Below, piece after piece: positions 7,194 through 14,120 of a DNA stretch of 14,326 bases. The position numbers and the translations under genes were made by a program. The DNA comes from RGIG7378 sp964500525 (GTDB taxonomy: Bacteria; Bacillota; Clostridia; RGIG7378): the NCBI GenBank assembly GCA_964500525.1, contig CAZCOE010000032.1, forward strand, positions 1-14,326. The letters run 5' to 3'. The notes below the pieces were generated by a model that saw nothing but the letters and a program-made list of their open reading frames with translations, was not told where the DNA came from and did no database searches. Position 1 is the stretch's first letter; each line of letters begins with the position of its first letter.

Positions 7194-7391
7194 TCATTTC
7201 TCCTTGTAGTACAGCATACAGTGACAGTAGCCTTCGAAATCCGGGTCAGCAATCTGGTCCCTGAACTCCTGGCACATACACATATTTTCCTCTGTCTGTT
7301 CCCTGCGGCAGGGGCAATAGCCACCCTTTTTCTGCAATCCCTGTCGGATTGCCTCTACCACGTCCCGATTTGAGTTATAGCGTATTTTCAT
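7194..7391 (-). CDS. Ferredoxin-thioredoxin reductase catalytic-chain-like protein
   Basis: This 65-residue protein carries the cysteine pattern of the catalytic (beta) chain of ferredoxin:thioredoxin reductase: GYCPCR (CPC at 26-28), CMC at 38-40 and GYCHCMLY (CHC at 56-58). In that family a [4Fe-4S] cluster lies next to a redox-active disulfide and passes electrons one at a time from ferredoxin to thioredoxin. The distance between the first CPC and CHC is 27 residues, as in plant FTR, but the middle CxC lies closer to the first pair. Bacterial short forms I know share this CxC-EFR arrangement. ATG at 7391 has GGAGGT 8 nt upstream. Its direct partner is the downstream thioredoxin gene. No FTR variable chain is seen in the window, so the electron donor is unknown. 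Confidence 0.85.
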   Translation of the reverse strand: MKIRYNSNRDVVEAIRQGLQKKGGYCPCRREQTEENMCMCQEFRDQIADPDFEGYCHCMLYYKEK

Positions 7392-7417
7392 GGCTCTGTA
7401 CCTCCGTTCCTCTCATT

Positions 7418-7446
7418 ATTATAACCGATTTTTCCAATTAGTTCTG
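7418..7446 (-). promoter_or_regulatory. Possible promoter of the FTR-like/thioredoxin pair
   Basis: A perfect TATAAT -10 lies at 7423-7418 on the minus strand, about 27 nt before the gene start. At 17-bp spacing the -35 would be CAGAAC, a poor match. The assignment rests on the -10 and its position. Confidence 0.4.
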
Positions 7447-7488
7447 CCCTGATTGGCATAATCCCCAAATCCCGTGTGAACTTGGTTC

Positions 7489-7517
7489 TTTATGTATGGC
7501 CTTGTATGTTTTATAAT
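7489..7517 (+). promoter_or_regulatory. Possible promoter of the metallo-beta-lactamase-fold gene
   Basis: A perfect TATAAT lies at 7512-7517, 26 nt before the ATG. At 17-bp spacing the -35 is TTTATG, a weak match. GAGGTG at 7534-7539 is the ribosome binding site, 4 nt before the ATG at 7544. With the FTR promoter it makes a divergent pair within 152 bp. Confidence 0.4.
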
Positions 7518-7543
7518 AGGGAAAACTGCTTTCGAGGTGTACT

Positions 7544-8452
7544 ATGAATAAGGTTCATTTTCTCCGGGCTGCCTGGAATGACTGTATGGTAATCGAGTCC
7601 AACGGGCTGTTCGCCATGATCGATACCGGATTTGAAGACGAAATTGGCATGATTGCCCCATATCTTGAATCCATTGGCTGCAATAAGCTGGAGTTTATAC
7701 TTATCACCCACTTTCACCACGACCACTATGGCAGCCTGGGAGACCTGCTGGCCAAGTACCCGGTAGGTACCGTCTATATCAAGAAATACAGCGGTCTGGA
7801 CATTACTACGGGAGGAGGCACCCCCGCCACCGACGAATACCGTGCCCAGGAGATGAACACTTGCAATCAGCTCTGTGACCTGGCCCGCCGGGTATCTAAG
7901 CTGGTGGTTATAGATGAGAATCTGAAAACTGTAGAGATCGGAGACTTTAAGTTTGACCTCTATGGTACCCGGAATGCCCTTGCGGAGCTCTATGAGAATC
8001 CCGATTCCCCTTACTACAAGGAAATTCACTTTGGTGAGAACACCAACAGCGTGGCACTGTTTGCAGATGTTAACGGCACCACTGTCTATCTGGGCGGCGA
8101 CTCCGGCAACGAGTCCAACCCCTATGAGAGGTATGACAGGCAGAACGATCAATATGCCAGAGCTATTGGCAGAACCATCGACCTGTACAAGGTTCCCCAC
8201 CACTGCTGCGGAAACTGCCTGGGAGATGAGGCTATGGCCATATTCCGCCCCCGGTATGCTGTGGCCACTAACTGGACCGACTCGGTAAACACTGTGTTCT
8301 CAGCCAACAGAGACAAGTTGATGGCTGCCAATCCTGACCTCACCCTGCTGTGCAGCGACCGCTGCGGCTACGCCTTTACCATCGGAGCCAATGGAGAGCT
8401 GAGCTACGAGGAAATTACGCCCAGCGAAGCAAGCGACCCAGTGAATAGTTAA
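7544..8452 (+). CDS. ComEC-like metallo-beta-lactamase-fold hydrolase
   Basis: The 302-residue soluble protein has the metal-binding motif HFHHDH (H56, H58, D60, H61) after a short beta-rich start with DTG at 27-29. A further metal ligand D186 is in YLGGDSG, and VPHH has H219 and H220. The order and spacing (GGD followed by KVPHH) resemble the extracellular MBL domain of the competence protein ComEC and free-standing relatives, which are putative nucleases or phosphodiesterases. No signal peptide or membrane segment is seen, so it is probably cytoplasmic. The last nine codons and the TAA stop are read from repeat copy C, so the C-terminus SEASDPVNS is probably not ancestral. The gene stands alone, divergent from the FTR/thioredoxin pair. 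Fold is sure; substrate is unknown. Confidence 0.88.
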   Translation: MNKVHFLRAAWNDCMVIESNGLFAMIDTGFEDEIGMIAPYLESIGCNKLEFILITHFHHDHYGSLGDLLAKYPVGTVYIKKYSGLDITTGGGTPATDEYRAQEMNTCNQLCDLARRVSKLVVIDENLKTVEIGDFKFDLYGTRNALAELYENPDSPYYKEIHFGENTNSVALFADVNGTTVYLGGDSGNESNPYERYDRQNDQYARAIGRTIDLYKVPHHCCGNCLGDEAMAIFRPRYAVATNWTDSVNTVFSANRDKLMAANPDLTLLCSDRCGYAFTIGANGELSYEEITPSEASDPVNS

Positions 8453-8543
8453 TAGTGAATAGTTAATAGTGAATAGTGAAAAACTTCGGTCCCTATGCTC
8501 CCAGGCGAAGCGGAGCTTCGCCAGTGAAGAGTTTCGTTTCACT
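8424..8543. repeat. Interspersed modular repeat, copy C (overlaps the end of the MBL-fold gene)
   Basis: This is the longest clean copy. In order it has GCGAAGC (8424-8430), five in-phase 7-mers alternating TGAATAG and TTAATAG (8442-8476), the complement of a GAGCATAGGGACC box (about 8487-8500), a perfect palindrome GGCGAAGC/GCTTCGCC around GGA (8504-8522), and an AGTGAA/TTCACT hairpin (8523-8528 with 8538-8543). The loop of that hairpin is the complement of ACGAAACTC. The left end encodes the C-terminus of the upstream gene. Confidence 0.85.
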
Positions 8544-8606
8544 TGGCAACTTTCATTCGAACCTAACAATCACAATATTCGTATAATAAAGATAAAGGTA
8601 TAGTAT

Positions 8607-8635
8607 TTGACGAGTATGGACTTTTGTGACAGAAT
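8607..8635 (+). promoter_or_regulatory. Promoter of the surface-polymer operon
   Basis: TTGACG (8607-8612) is followed after 17 bp by CAGAAT (8630-8635), with TG one base ahead (extended -10). A second TATAAT-like sequence (8582-8587) lacks a recognisable -35. Either would leave a leader of roughly 60 to 110 nt. Confidence 0.45.
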
Positions 8636-8652
8636 GTAGTTTACATTTTTTG

Positions 8653-8678
8653 CCGGGTCCCCTAAGGCCCTGGGTTTT
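8653..8678 (+). terminator. Terminator-like hairpin in the leader of the polymer operon
   Basis: CCGGGTCC (8653-8660) pairs with GGCCCTGG (8666-8673) with one wobble and one mismatch around a CCTAA loop. It is followed by GTTTT. It lies between the promoter and the first gene, where processive antitermination systems act on many polysaccharide operons. The role is inferred, and the T-run is short. Confidence 0.35.
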
Positions 8679-8701
8679 GAAACGGAAGTGTTTATGAATT
8701 T

Positions 8702-10195
8702 ATGAATATAAAGAGTTTTAAATCAAAGCTGACAGAAGGCTCACGACTGTTTATCTTTGTACTGATTATTATCCAGCCTCTGATGGATGTGCTTAGCTAT
8801 TTCATGGTAGAGGCCGGCAGTACCGCTATTACCACCATATTGCGCACGGCAATGTTTGCCGTCATCGCATTGTATGCCTTTTTAATTGCCAACAAGCGGA
8901 CTCCCTATTATATAATGGCAGGAGTTCTTGGAGGCTTTTGGCTGCTGCATATGGTGGCATGCTTCAGCCAGGGCTATCAGTCAATCTTCTCCGACCTGGC
9001 CAACTACGTCAGATTTATACAGATTCCTGTTCTGGCTCTATGTTTCTGCACCTTTTTCAAGGCGAAAACCAAGATTGCCGAGACCTTTGGCGCCGCCTGT
9101 GCCATCAACATGGCCACAATATCCCTGGTGGTTATACTGTCTGTGGTCACCGGCAAAATAAACTACACCTACAGCATCGACAAATTGGGCTATCTTGGAT
9201 GGTTCTCCGTAGGCAATGCCCAGAGCATGATTGTGGCCCTGCTGGCCGTTCTGGCAGTATATTGGGCCTATTCCCAGGAGCGACGCCGCTGGCTCTTCCC
9301 TATAGTCCTTGTTATCAGCTGCACTAACCTGTTCACCTTGGGCACCAAGGTCACATACTTCACCATATTTATTATCGGAGCAGGATTCCTGCTCTCTGCT
9401 CTGTTCACCCGCTGCAGACGCCCGGAGTGCTATGTCTCTCTGATCCTTGTAGCTGCTCTGGCCATGGGAATGTACCCCATGTCCGTAATGTCTCAGCGGC
9501 AAAACAAACACGATGACGCCTTCGATTCCAGAGATGACTACATCGACAATCTTATCAATGGCGACCGGAACGATTCCGATCCCGGAGGAGACGATTCGGA
9601 TGATATCAACGGCATCTCCCTGTCCACATATCAGGAAATATATGAGCCCTATTGTGGAGAAATGATAGCAAAATTTGGCCTGTCCCGGGTTCTTGAGAAA
9701 TACAACCACACCACAGACGCCAGCACCTTGGCCAATCAGCGGATGAAGAAGCAGACCTTTGCCCAACTCTGCTGGGAAGATTCCAATACCTTGACCCACC
9801 TGTTCGGCTACGAGTATGAGACTCTGATTGGCGACAAGGAAATCTACGACATGGAAAACGACTTCCCATCTGTATTCTACTACTACGGATATGTGGGATT
9901 TGCCATGTTTGTCGCCTTCCTGGCCTATTTTGCCATATTGACTATCCTGGCATTGATCAAAAACTTTAAGCAGGTTTTCACTGTGGAGGCCGTGTCTGTA
10001 GGTATTGTGTTCGTATTGATGCTGGGAGCAGCCCAATTCTCCGGCAACGTGCTCAGACGTCCCAACGTGTCCATCTACCTATCATTTATTCTGGCCTATA
10101 TCTACTACCTGACTGCTGTTAAGCAGGGGGTCACCTTGTTCCCTGTAATCAAGAAAAAGCCTCGGCCGGTGGAAACCGACTTTATCGAGGAGTAA
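8702..10195 (+). CDS. O-antigen polymerase/ligase-like polytopic membrane protein
   Basis: This 497-residue protein has about ten or more hydrophobic segments, from about residue 16 to 267 and again from about 395 to 475. Between them lies a large hydrophilic region of about 120 residues. That layout is typical of Wzy/WaaL-type O-antigen polymerases and ligases, which join undecaprenyl-linked glycans outside the membrane. The loop contains an acidic patch at about 288-301 (D288, D291, D293, D297, D298, D300, D301) that resembles a calcium-binding loop. The C-terminus is short and charged. The start at 8702 has GGAAGTG about 11 nt upstream, a somewhat long spacing. A three-codon reading frame (8694-8705) ends across the start codon as ATGA and may help ribosomes reinitiate. 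The next gene, a flippase, begins 13 nt after the stop and supports the polymer role. Confidence 0.75.
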   Translation: MNIKSFKSKLTEGSRLFIFVLIIIQPLMDVLSYFMVEAGSTAITTILRTAMFAVIALYAFLIANKRTPYYIMAGVLGGFWLLHMVACFSQGYQSIFSDLANYVRFIQIPVLALCFCTFFKAKTKIAETFGAACAINMATISLVVILSVVTGKINYTYSIDKLGYLGWFSVGNAQSMIVALLAVLAVYWAYSQERRRWLFPIVLVISCTNLFTLGTKVTYFTIFIIGAGFLLSALFTRCRRPECYVSLILVAALAMGMYPMSVMSQRQNKHDDAFDSRDDYIDNLINGDRNDSDPGGDDSDDINGISLSTYQEIYEPYCGEMIAKFGLSRVLEKYNHTTDASTLANQRMKKQTFAQLCWEDSNTLTHLFGYEYETLIGDKEIYDMENDFPSVFYYYGYVGFAMFVAFLAYFAILTILALIKNFKQVFTVEAVSVGIVFVLMLGAAQFSGNVLRRPNVSIYLSFILAYIYYLTAVKQGVTLFPVIKKKPRPVETDFIEE

Positions 10196-10208
10196 CCGAG
10201 GAGTGACT

Positions 10209-11453
10209 ATGAACAAAAAGAAGGTGCTGCTTAAGAACACGGTCATGCTCTATATTCTGACCTTTTCCTCCTATTTTTTCGGTCTTATCACCTTACCCTA
10301 TCAGACCCGGGTACTGGGCCCTGAAATGTTTGGCCGAATAGGCGTGGCTGCCTCCTTTGTAGCATATTTTCAGCTGATTATAGATTTTGGATTCCTGCTG
10401 TCCGCCACAGAGGACGTGTCTTCCCATAGAGATGATAAGCCATATCTGTGCCGCACCCTCACCTCGGTAATGTGCATTAAGCTGGTTTTCTCCGCCCTTT
10501 CAATTGCAGTTGTTGTGGGCCTCTGTTCCTTTGTCACCAAGTTCAGCCAGGATCCAATGCTGTATATCCTGTACATTCTGATGACAATCGTAAATGCCAT
10601 GCTGCCGGACTTTATCTACCGGGGCATGGAACAGATGACAGCCATTACCGTGCGGACGGTGCTGATTCGCCTGTTCTTTACTATCATGATCTTTGTGTTC
10701 CTGCGGGATGCCGGTGACTACTATATGGTTCCCTTCCTCAACATTATCGGAGGTCTTGGGGCTATTGTCGGAGTATACTTCCACCTGTACAGGTCCCTAG
10801 GCATACACTTTACCCGGCCTGACCCCAGGGATATTCTCAGATGCTTCAAGCGGTCCAGCACATTTTTCTACTCCCGGATCGCCACTACAGTGTACAGTTC
10901 CACCAACACGTTCCTCCTGGGTATGGTCTCCGGTGACGCTGTCGCCGGCCTGTACAACACTGCGGACAAGGTGGTGAACACGGCCAAAAACGCTGCCTCT
11001 CCCATTTCAGACAGTATGTATCCCTACATGATGAAGAACCGGGATTTCAAATTGGTCAAAAAGGTTTTGATGATGCTGATGCCCATCATTATTCTGGGAT
11101 GCACCATTGTGTTCATATTCGCAGAACCCCTGTGTGTGTTTGCATTTGGCGCTGAATTCGCAGGATCAGGTGCCGTTTTGAGAGCTCTCATTCCCACCGT
11201 GGTATTTATCCTGCCCAATTACATTTTGGGATTTCCCACCCTGGGAGCCATGGGGCTTTCCAAGTATGCCAACCTGTCCATTATTGTAGGAACCGTGGTG
11301 CATCTTATCGGTCTGGCAATTATTTCTCTATGCGGATGGTTCGGCCTGATCAGCGTGGCCATAATGACATCAATTACCGAATTTGTTATACTTTTCTTCA
11401 GAGCATTCATGATTTGGAAAAACAGAAAGGTGTTCAGCTCTCCTGCTGAATAG
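10209..11453 (+). CDS. Wzx-type polysaccharide flippase
   Basis: This 414-residue integral membrane protein belongs to the polysaccharide export branch of the MOP superfamily, which flips lipid-linked oligosaccharide units across the membrane. The N-terminus shows the family landmark TLPYQTRVLGPEMFG (28-42) after a first helix, and hydrophobic helices continue to the end, roughly twelve in all. The protein ends with a short basic stretch. Start choice: ATG at 10209 lies 5 nt after GAGGAG (10198-10203). The GTG at 10203 would add two residues but overlaps that site. The gene is 13 nt after the polymerase-like gene and 8 nt before the CDP-glycerol transferase-like gene, so it is translated from the same transcript. 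It supplies the transport step of the module. Confidence 0.9.
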   Translation: MNKKKVLLKNTVMLYILTFSSYFFGLITLPYQTRVLGPEMFGRIGVAASFVAYFQLIIDFGFLLSATEDVSSHRDDKPYLCRTLTSVMCIKLVFSALSIAVVVGLCSFVTKFSQDPMLYILYILMTIVNAMLPDFIYRGMEQMTAITVRTVLIRLFFTIMIFVFLRDAGDYYMVPFLNIIGGLGAIVGVYFHLYRSLGIHFTRPDPRDILRCFKRSSTFFYSRIATTVYSSTNTFLLGMVSGDAVAGLYNTADKVVNTAKNAASPISDSMYPYMMKNRDFKLVKKVLMMLMPIIILGCTIVFIFAEPLCVFAFGAEFAGSGAVLRALIPTVVFILPNYILGFPTLGAMGLSKYANLSIIVGTVVHLIGLAIISLCGWFGLISVAIMTSITEFVILFFRAFMIWKNRKVFSSPAE

Positions 11454-11461
11454 GTATTTCT

Positions 11462-12607
11462 ATGAATATAAGGGAGTTTTCCTGGAAGTGTCTGCGTCGT
11501 GTAACCTGGGGCATTTCCGGCCTGTTTCCGGTTAAGAACAACAAAATCGTCATCTCCAGCTACTATGGCAGGGGATACTCCGACAACGGACGTGCCATAG
11601 TGGACAAGCTGCTTCAGGGAGATAGGCCTCTGGACATTGTCTGGCTGCTTAAGGATCTCAAATCCGCAGATACTCTTCCCCAGGGCGTCCGGGGCGTAAA
11701 ACTGGAGTCCGTCCGTGGCATATATGAGATGGCCTCTGCCCGGCTGTGGATTGACAATTGTCGCAAATGGCGCTATGTTCGCAAAAAGCCCAACCAGCTC
11801 TACATGCAGACATGGCATGGCAGCCTGGGCGTCAAGAAGATTGAGGCCGACGCCGCAGATGCAATCGGTCCCGAGTATATGGAGTCAGCTCGCAAGGACA
11901 CCTCCATGACAGACGTTATGCTTTCAAACAGCGATTTCTTCACCGGCCTGTGCCGCAGGGCCTTTGGCTTTGATGGGCCTGTACTCATGAGCGGCTGTCC
12001 CCGGAACGACATTATTATAAACGGTTCCACAGATCTGAACGCTCACATCCGCGAATATTTTAACCTGCCCGGTGACGTCAAACTGTGCCTGTATGCACCC
12101 ACCTTCCGCAAGGACTTTTCGCTTACCGCATATGACCTGGACTACAGCCGCCTGAAGACCGCTCTGGAATCCAGATTTGGCGGCAGATGGGTTATTCTGG
12201 TTCGCCTGCACCCCAACATATTTGCCAAGTCCTCGGAGCTGAATCTATCCGGGGAGGACATTGTGAACGCCTCCTATTATGATGACATGCAGGACCTGCT
12301 GGTGGCCTCAGACATGCTGATCAGCGACTACTCCTCCTCCATGTTTGACTTCTTCATGTCGGAAAAGCCGGTTTTCGTGTACGCATCCGATATTGCCACC
12401 TATGCAGATGACAGGGGTTTTTACTTTGAACTGAACCAGCTTCCCTTTGGTCTGGCCGAATCCAACCACCAGCTCATGTCCCTGATTGAATCTTTTGACC
12501 GGGAGCAATATGTCCGGAACATACACAACTGGGCCGGTTCAATTGGCCTGGTGGAAAAGGGCACTGCCTCAGAGCAGGTGTGCAACTGGATTTACGAACA
12601 CCTTTGA
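11462..12607 (+). CDS. CDP-glycerol glycerophosphotransferase family protein (TagF/TarF-like)
   Basis: This 381-residue cytoplasmic-side enzyme belongs to the family that moves glycerol-phosphate or a related polyol-phosphate from its CDP form onto a lipid-linked acceptor, as in teichoic acid synthesis. Motifs are QTWHG (116-120, with H119), GCPRND (178-183), YAPTFR, RLHPN (248-252) and SDYSSSMFDF (288-297), followed by DRGFYF. The family's catalytic histidine motifs and the nucleotide-binding SDYSS motif are all intact. The length equals a single catalytic unit without the extra N-terminal domain of large TagF proteins. It starts 8 nt after the flippase and ends 18 nt before a glycosyltransferase gene. 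This implies phosphate-containing decoration or backbone in the polymer. The donor could be CDP-ribitol or another alditol. Confidence 0.9.
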   Translation: MNIREFSWKCLRRVTWGISGLFPVKNNKIVISSYYGRGYSDNGRAIVDKLLQGDRPLDIVWLLKDLKSADTLPQGVRGVKLESVRGIYEMASARLWIDNCRKWRYVRKKPNQLYMQTWHGSLGVKKIEADAADAIGPEYMESARKDTSMTDVMLSNSDFFTGLCRRAFGFDGPVLMSGCPRNDIIINGSTDLNAHIREYFNLPGDVKLCLYAPTFRKDFSLTAYDLDYSRLKTALESRFGGRWVILVRLHPNIFAKSSELNLSGEDIVNASYYDDMQDLLVASDMLISDYSSSMFDFFMSEKPVFVYASDIATYADDRGFYFELNQLPFGLAESNHQLMSLIESFDREQYVRNIHNWAGSIGLVEKGTASEQVCNWIYEHL

Positions 12608-12625
12608 TGCAGGAGGAGTGGAATC

Positions 12626-13615
12626 ATGAGATTTAGTGTAGTTGTCCCCGTATACAATGTTTCCGAATATCTGCAGCCCTGCGTGGATTCAATTCTGGCC
12701 AATGACTGCTCCGACTGCGAGATTATATTGGTGGATGACGGCAGCACCGATGGCCTGTGTCCCCAAATGTGCGACAGCCTGGCCGCACAACATCCTGACC
12801 TGATCCGGGTAATCCACCAGGAGAATATGGGATTGGGCGGGGCTAGAAACACCGGTCTGGAGGCAGCCCTGGGGGAATACTTGCTCTTTGTGGACAGCGA
12901 CGACACTCTGGAACCCACTGCCTTGAGCACTCTCAGCCGGGCTGTGGACACCTCCGACGCAGATATTATCGGATTCAATATCTACTCCGATGACGGAGAG
13001 GGGCATCTGACCCCGGTTCAGGCCAATGCCTTTGTAATCCATGACAAATTCTCACTGGCAGAGAGACCCGACTACCTGCTCAGCCTGCCCAGCGCAGTAT
13101 GCAGGCTGTGGCGACGCGGGCTGTTCATGGATTCAGGCATTCGCTACCCCAGCCGGGTATGGTACGAGGACATTCGCACCAGCACTAAGCTCTTTGCCCT
13201 GGCAGATTCTATATATACAATAGATGACAAACTGTACCGCTATCTCCAGAGGCCCGGATCCATCATGAACTCCGGTTCCCTGGCCCGCAACAGGGAAATC
13301 CTGATGGCCTTTGACGACATTATCTCCTGGTTCAAACAGCATAACCTGTTTGACAAATACCTCAACGAACTGTGTATGCTGGCTATAAACCACGTTCTGC
13401 TGGTGGGTTCTGTGCGGGTTGCCCGGATTGATCCCCACTCCGATCTGCTGCCCGCATTCTCCAAGTACGTGGAGGAGCATTTTCCGGAATACGAGAGCAA
13501 CCCCTATCTGGCACAGCTATCCAGACTGCACCGAATCCTGCTGGGATTGCTGAAGAGGCGGTGCTACAGAACTGTGCGAATACTGTTTGCGATTAAAGAA
13601 AACTTATTTCAGTGA
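12626..13615 (+). CDS. Family 2 (GT-A fold) glycosyltransferase
   Basis: This 329-residue sugar transferase opens with VVVPVYNVSEYL (5-16), the usual GT2 start. VDDGSTD (36-42) binds the nucleotide. DSDD (90-93) is the DXD-type metal site, and WYED (179-182) gives the probable catalytic base. The C-terminal third is helical and contains no clear membrane segment, so the enzyme is cytoplasmic or membrane-peripheral. ATG at 12626 has AGGAGG 9 nt upstream. It is the last gene of the polymer operon and is followed within 10 nt by repeat copy D. The nucleotide-sugar and acceptor cannot be read from the sequence. It probably adds a sugar to the lipid-linked unit that the flippase exports. Confidence 0.92.
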   Translation: MRFSVVVPVYNVSEYLQPCVDSILANDCSDCEIILVDDGSTDGLCPQMCDSLAAQHPDLIRVIHQENMGLGGARNTGLEAALGEYLLFVDSDDTLEPTALSTLSRAVDTSDADIIGFNIYSDDGEGHLTPVQANAFVIHDKFSLAERPDYLLSLPSAVCRLWRRGLFMDSGIRYPSRVWYEDIRTSTKLFALADSIYTIDDKLYRYLQRPGSIMNSGSLARNREILMAFDDIISWFKQHNLFDKYLNELCMLAINHVLLVGSVRVARIDPHSDLLPAFSKYVEEHFPEYESNPYLAQLSRLHRILLGLLKRRCYRTVRILFAIKENLFQ

Positions 13616-13620
13616 TATAG

Positions 13621-13694
13621 TCGAGCATAGGACCGTGGTGACTACAACGAAACTTGTCACCATTCACTATTCACTGGTTATAGTGAGTAGTGGG
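13621..13694. repeat. Interspersed modular repeat, copy D (after the polymer operon)
   Basis: It contains a GAGCATAGGACC box (13623-13634), a hairpin GGTGAC/GTCACC (13637-13642 with 13656-13661) with the 13-nt loop TACAACGAAACTT, two 7-mer units CTATTCA-like (13661-13675), and an inverted CACTAT/ATAGTG pair. The loop is nearly identical to that of copy E while the stem differs. Confidence 0.8.
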
Positions 13695-13705
13695 CGTGGG
13701 AATTC

Positions 13706-13741
13706 AAATCAGTGTCCCATTTATGGGACTGCTCCTGATTT
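13706..13741 (+). terminator. Composite hairpin after the polymer operon
   Basis: AAATCAG (13706-13712) pairs with CTGATTT (13735-13741), and inside it GTCCCAT (13714-13720) pairs with ATGGGAC (13723-13729) around TT. One base faces five in the internal loop, and the two stems total 14 bp. No clean T-run follows, so it may act as a 3'-end stabiliser rather than an intrinsic terminator. Confidence 0.45.
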
Positions 13742-13752
13742 ACTATATTGTT

Positions 13753-13795
13753 GTAAAAGAAAATCATCGTTGTTTGTAAGATTTGATCCTTTTAC
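13753..13795 (+). promoter_or_regulatory. Possible structured leader of the small membrane protein gene
   Basis: GTAAAAG (13753-13759) pairs with CTTTTAC (13789-13795), and inside it AAATC (13761-13765) pairs with GATTT (13780-13784). The element lies 14 to 30 nt before the AGGAGG ribosome binding site (13810-13815). Stems are A+T-rich and may be chance. No convincing promoter was found. Confidence 0.25.
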
Positions 13796-13823
13796 CACAT
13801 AAACAGTACAGGAGGATGATATT

Positions 13824-14081
13824 ATGTCACAACTTAGAGTAAAGTCCACAAATAACCATGTAGTTCGCCATTCCAGCATGCCCAGCATTGAGGAGCTTGC
13901 CGTGATTATAGTTGCAATGGCCCTGGGCGCATTGATGATTATGCTGTGTATGGGAGATGTAGTTGCCGCTCTGGGAATTCTGTTCCTGCTGACTGTAGGT
14001 GCGGCGGTGTGTGCCGGAGTGTTCGGCATGTTGTTTCTGGTATACCGCCTGTTCGTCGGCAGAAGAGAAAGCAAGCAATGA
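13824..14081 (+). CDS. Small two-helix membrane protein of unknown function
   Basis: I do not recognise this 85-residue protein. It has a polar, basic N-terminus of about 22 residues, then hydrophobic stretches at about 25-43 and 48-76, rich in Ala, Gly, Leu, Val and Met, and a basic tail YRLFVGRRESKQ. The layout predicts a hairpin in the membrane with both ends on the cytoplasmic side. ATG at 13824 is preceded by AGGAGG at 8 nt, a strong site that supports real translation. The gene stands between two repeat copies and about 200 nt after the polymer operon, so it is probably transcribed on its own or by readthrough. It could be an accessory membrane protein or a small toxin-like peptide, but nothing in the sequence decides this. 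Confidence 0.7.
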   Translation: MSQLRVKSTNNHVVRHSSMPSIEELAVIIVAMALGALMIMLCMGDVVAALGILFLLTVGAAVCAGVFGMLFLVYRLFVGRRESKQ

Positions 14082-14120
14082 CCAGTTTTGCTGTTGCCAC
14101 TATGGTCGATCTATCAAAAG

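Noticed and set aside
7511..8203. Long open frame on the minus strand (230 codons) inside the MBL-fold gene
   Set aside because: It is antisense to a gene with clear metal-binding motifs, and its translation shows no recognisable domain.
9038..10036. Long minus-strand open frame (332 codons) inside the polymerase-like gene
   Set aside because: It mirrors a membrane-protein gene in a well-formed operon; the translation is rich in Gln, His and Gly with no domain or good start signal.
11219..11818. Minus-strand open frame spanning the flippase/CDP-glycerol transferase junction
   Set aside because: It crosses two well-supported plus-strand genes and has no recognisable family.
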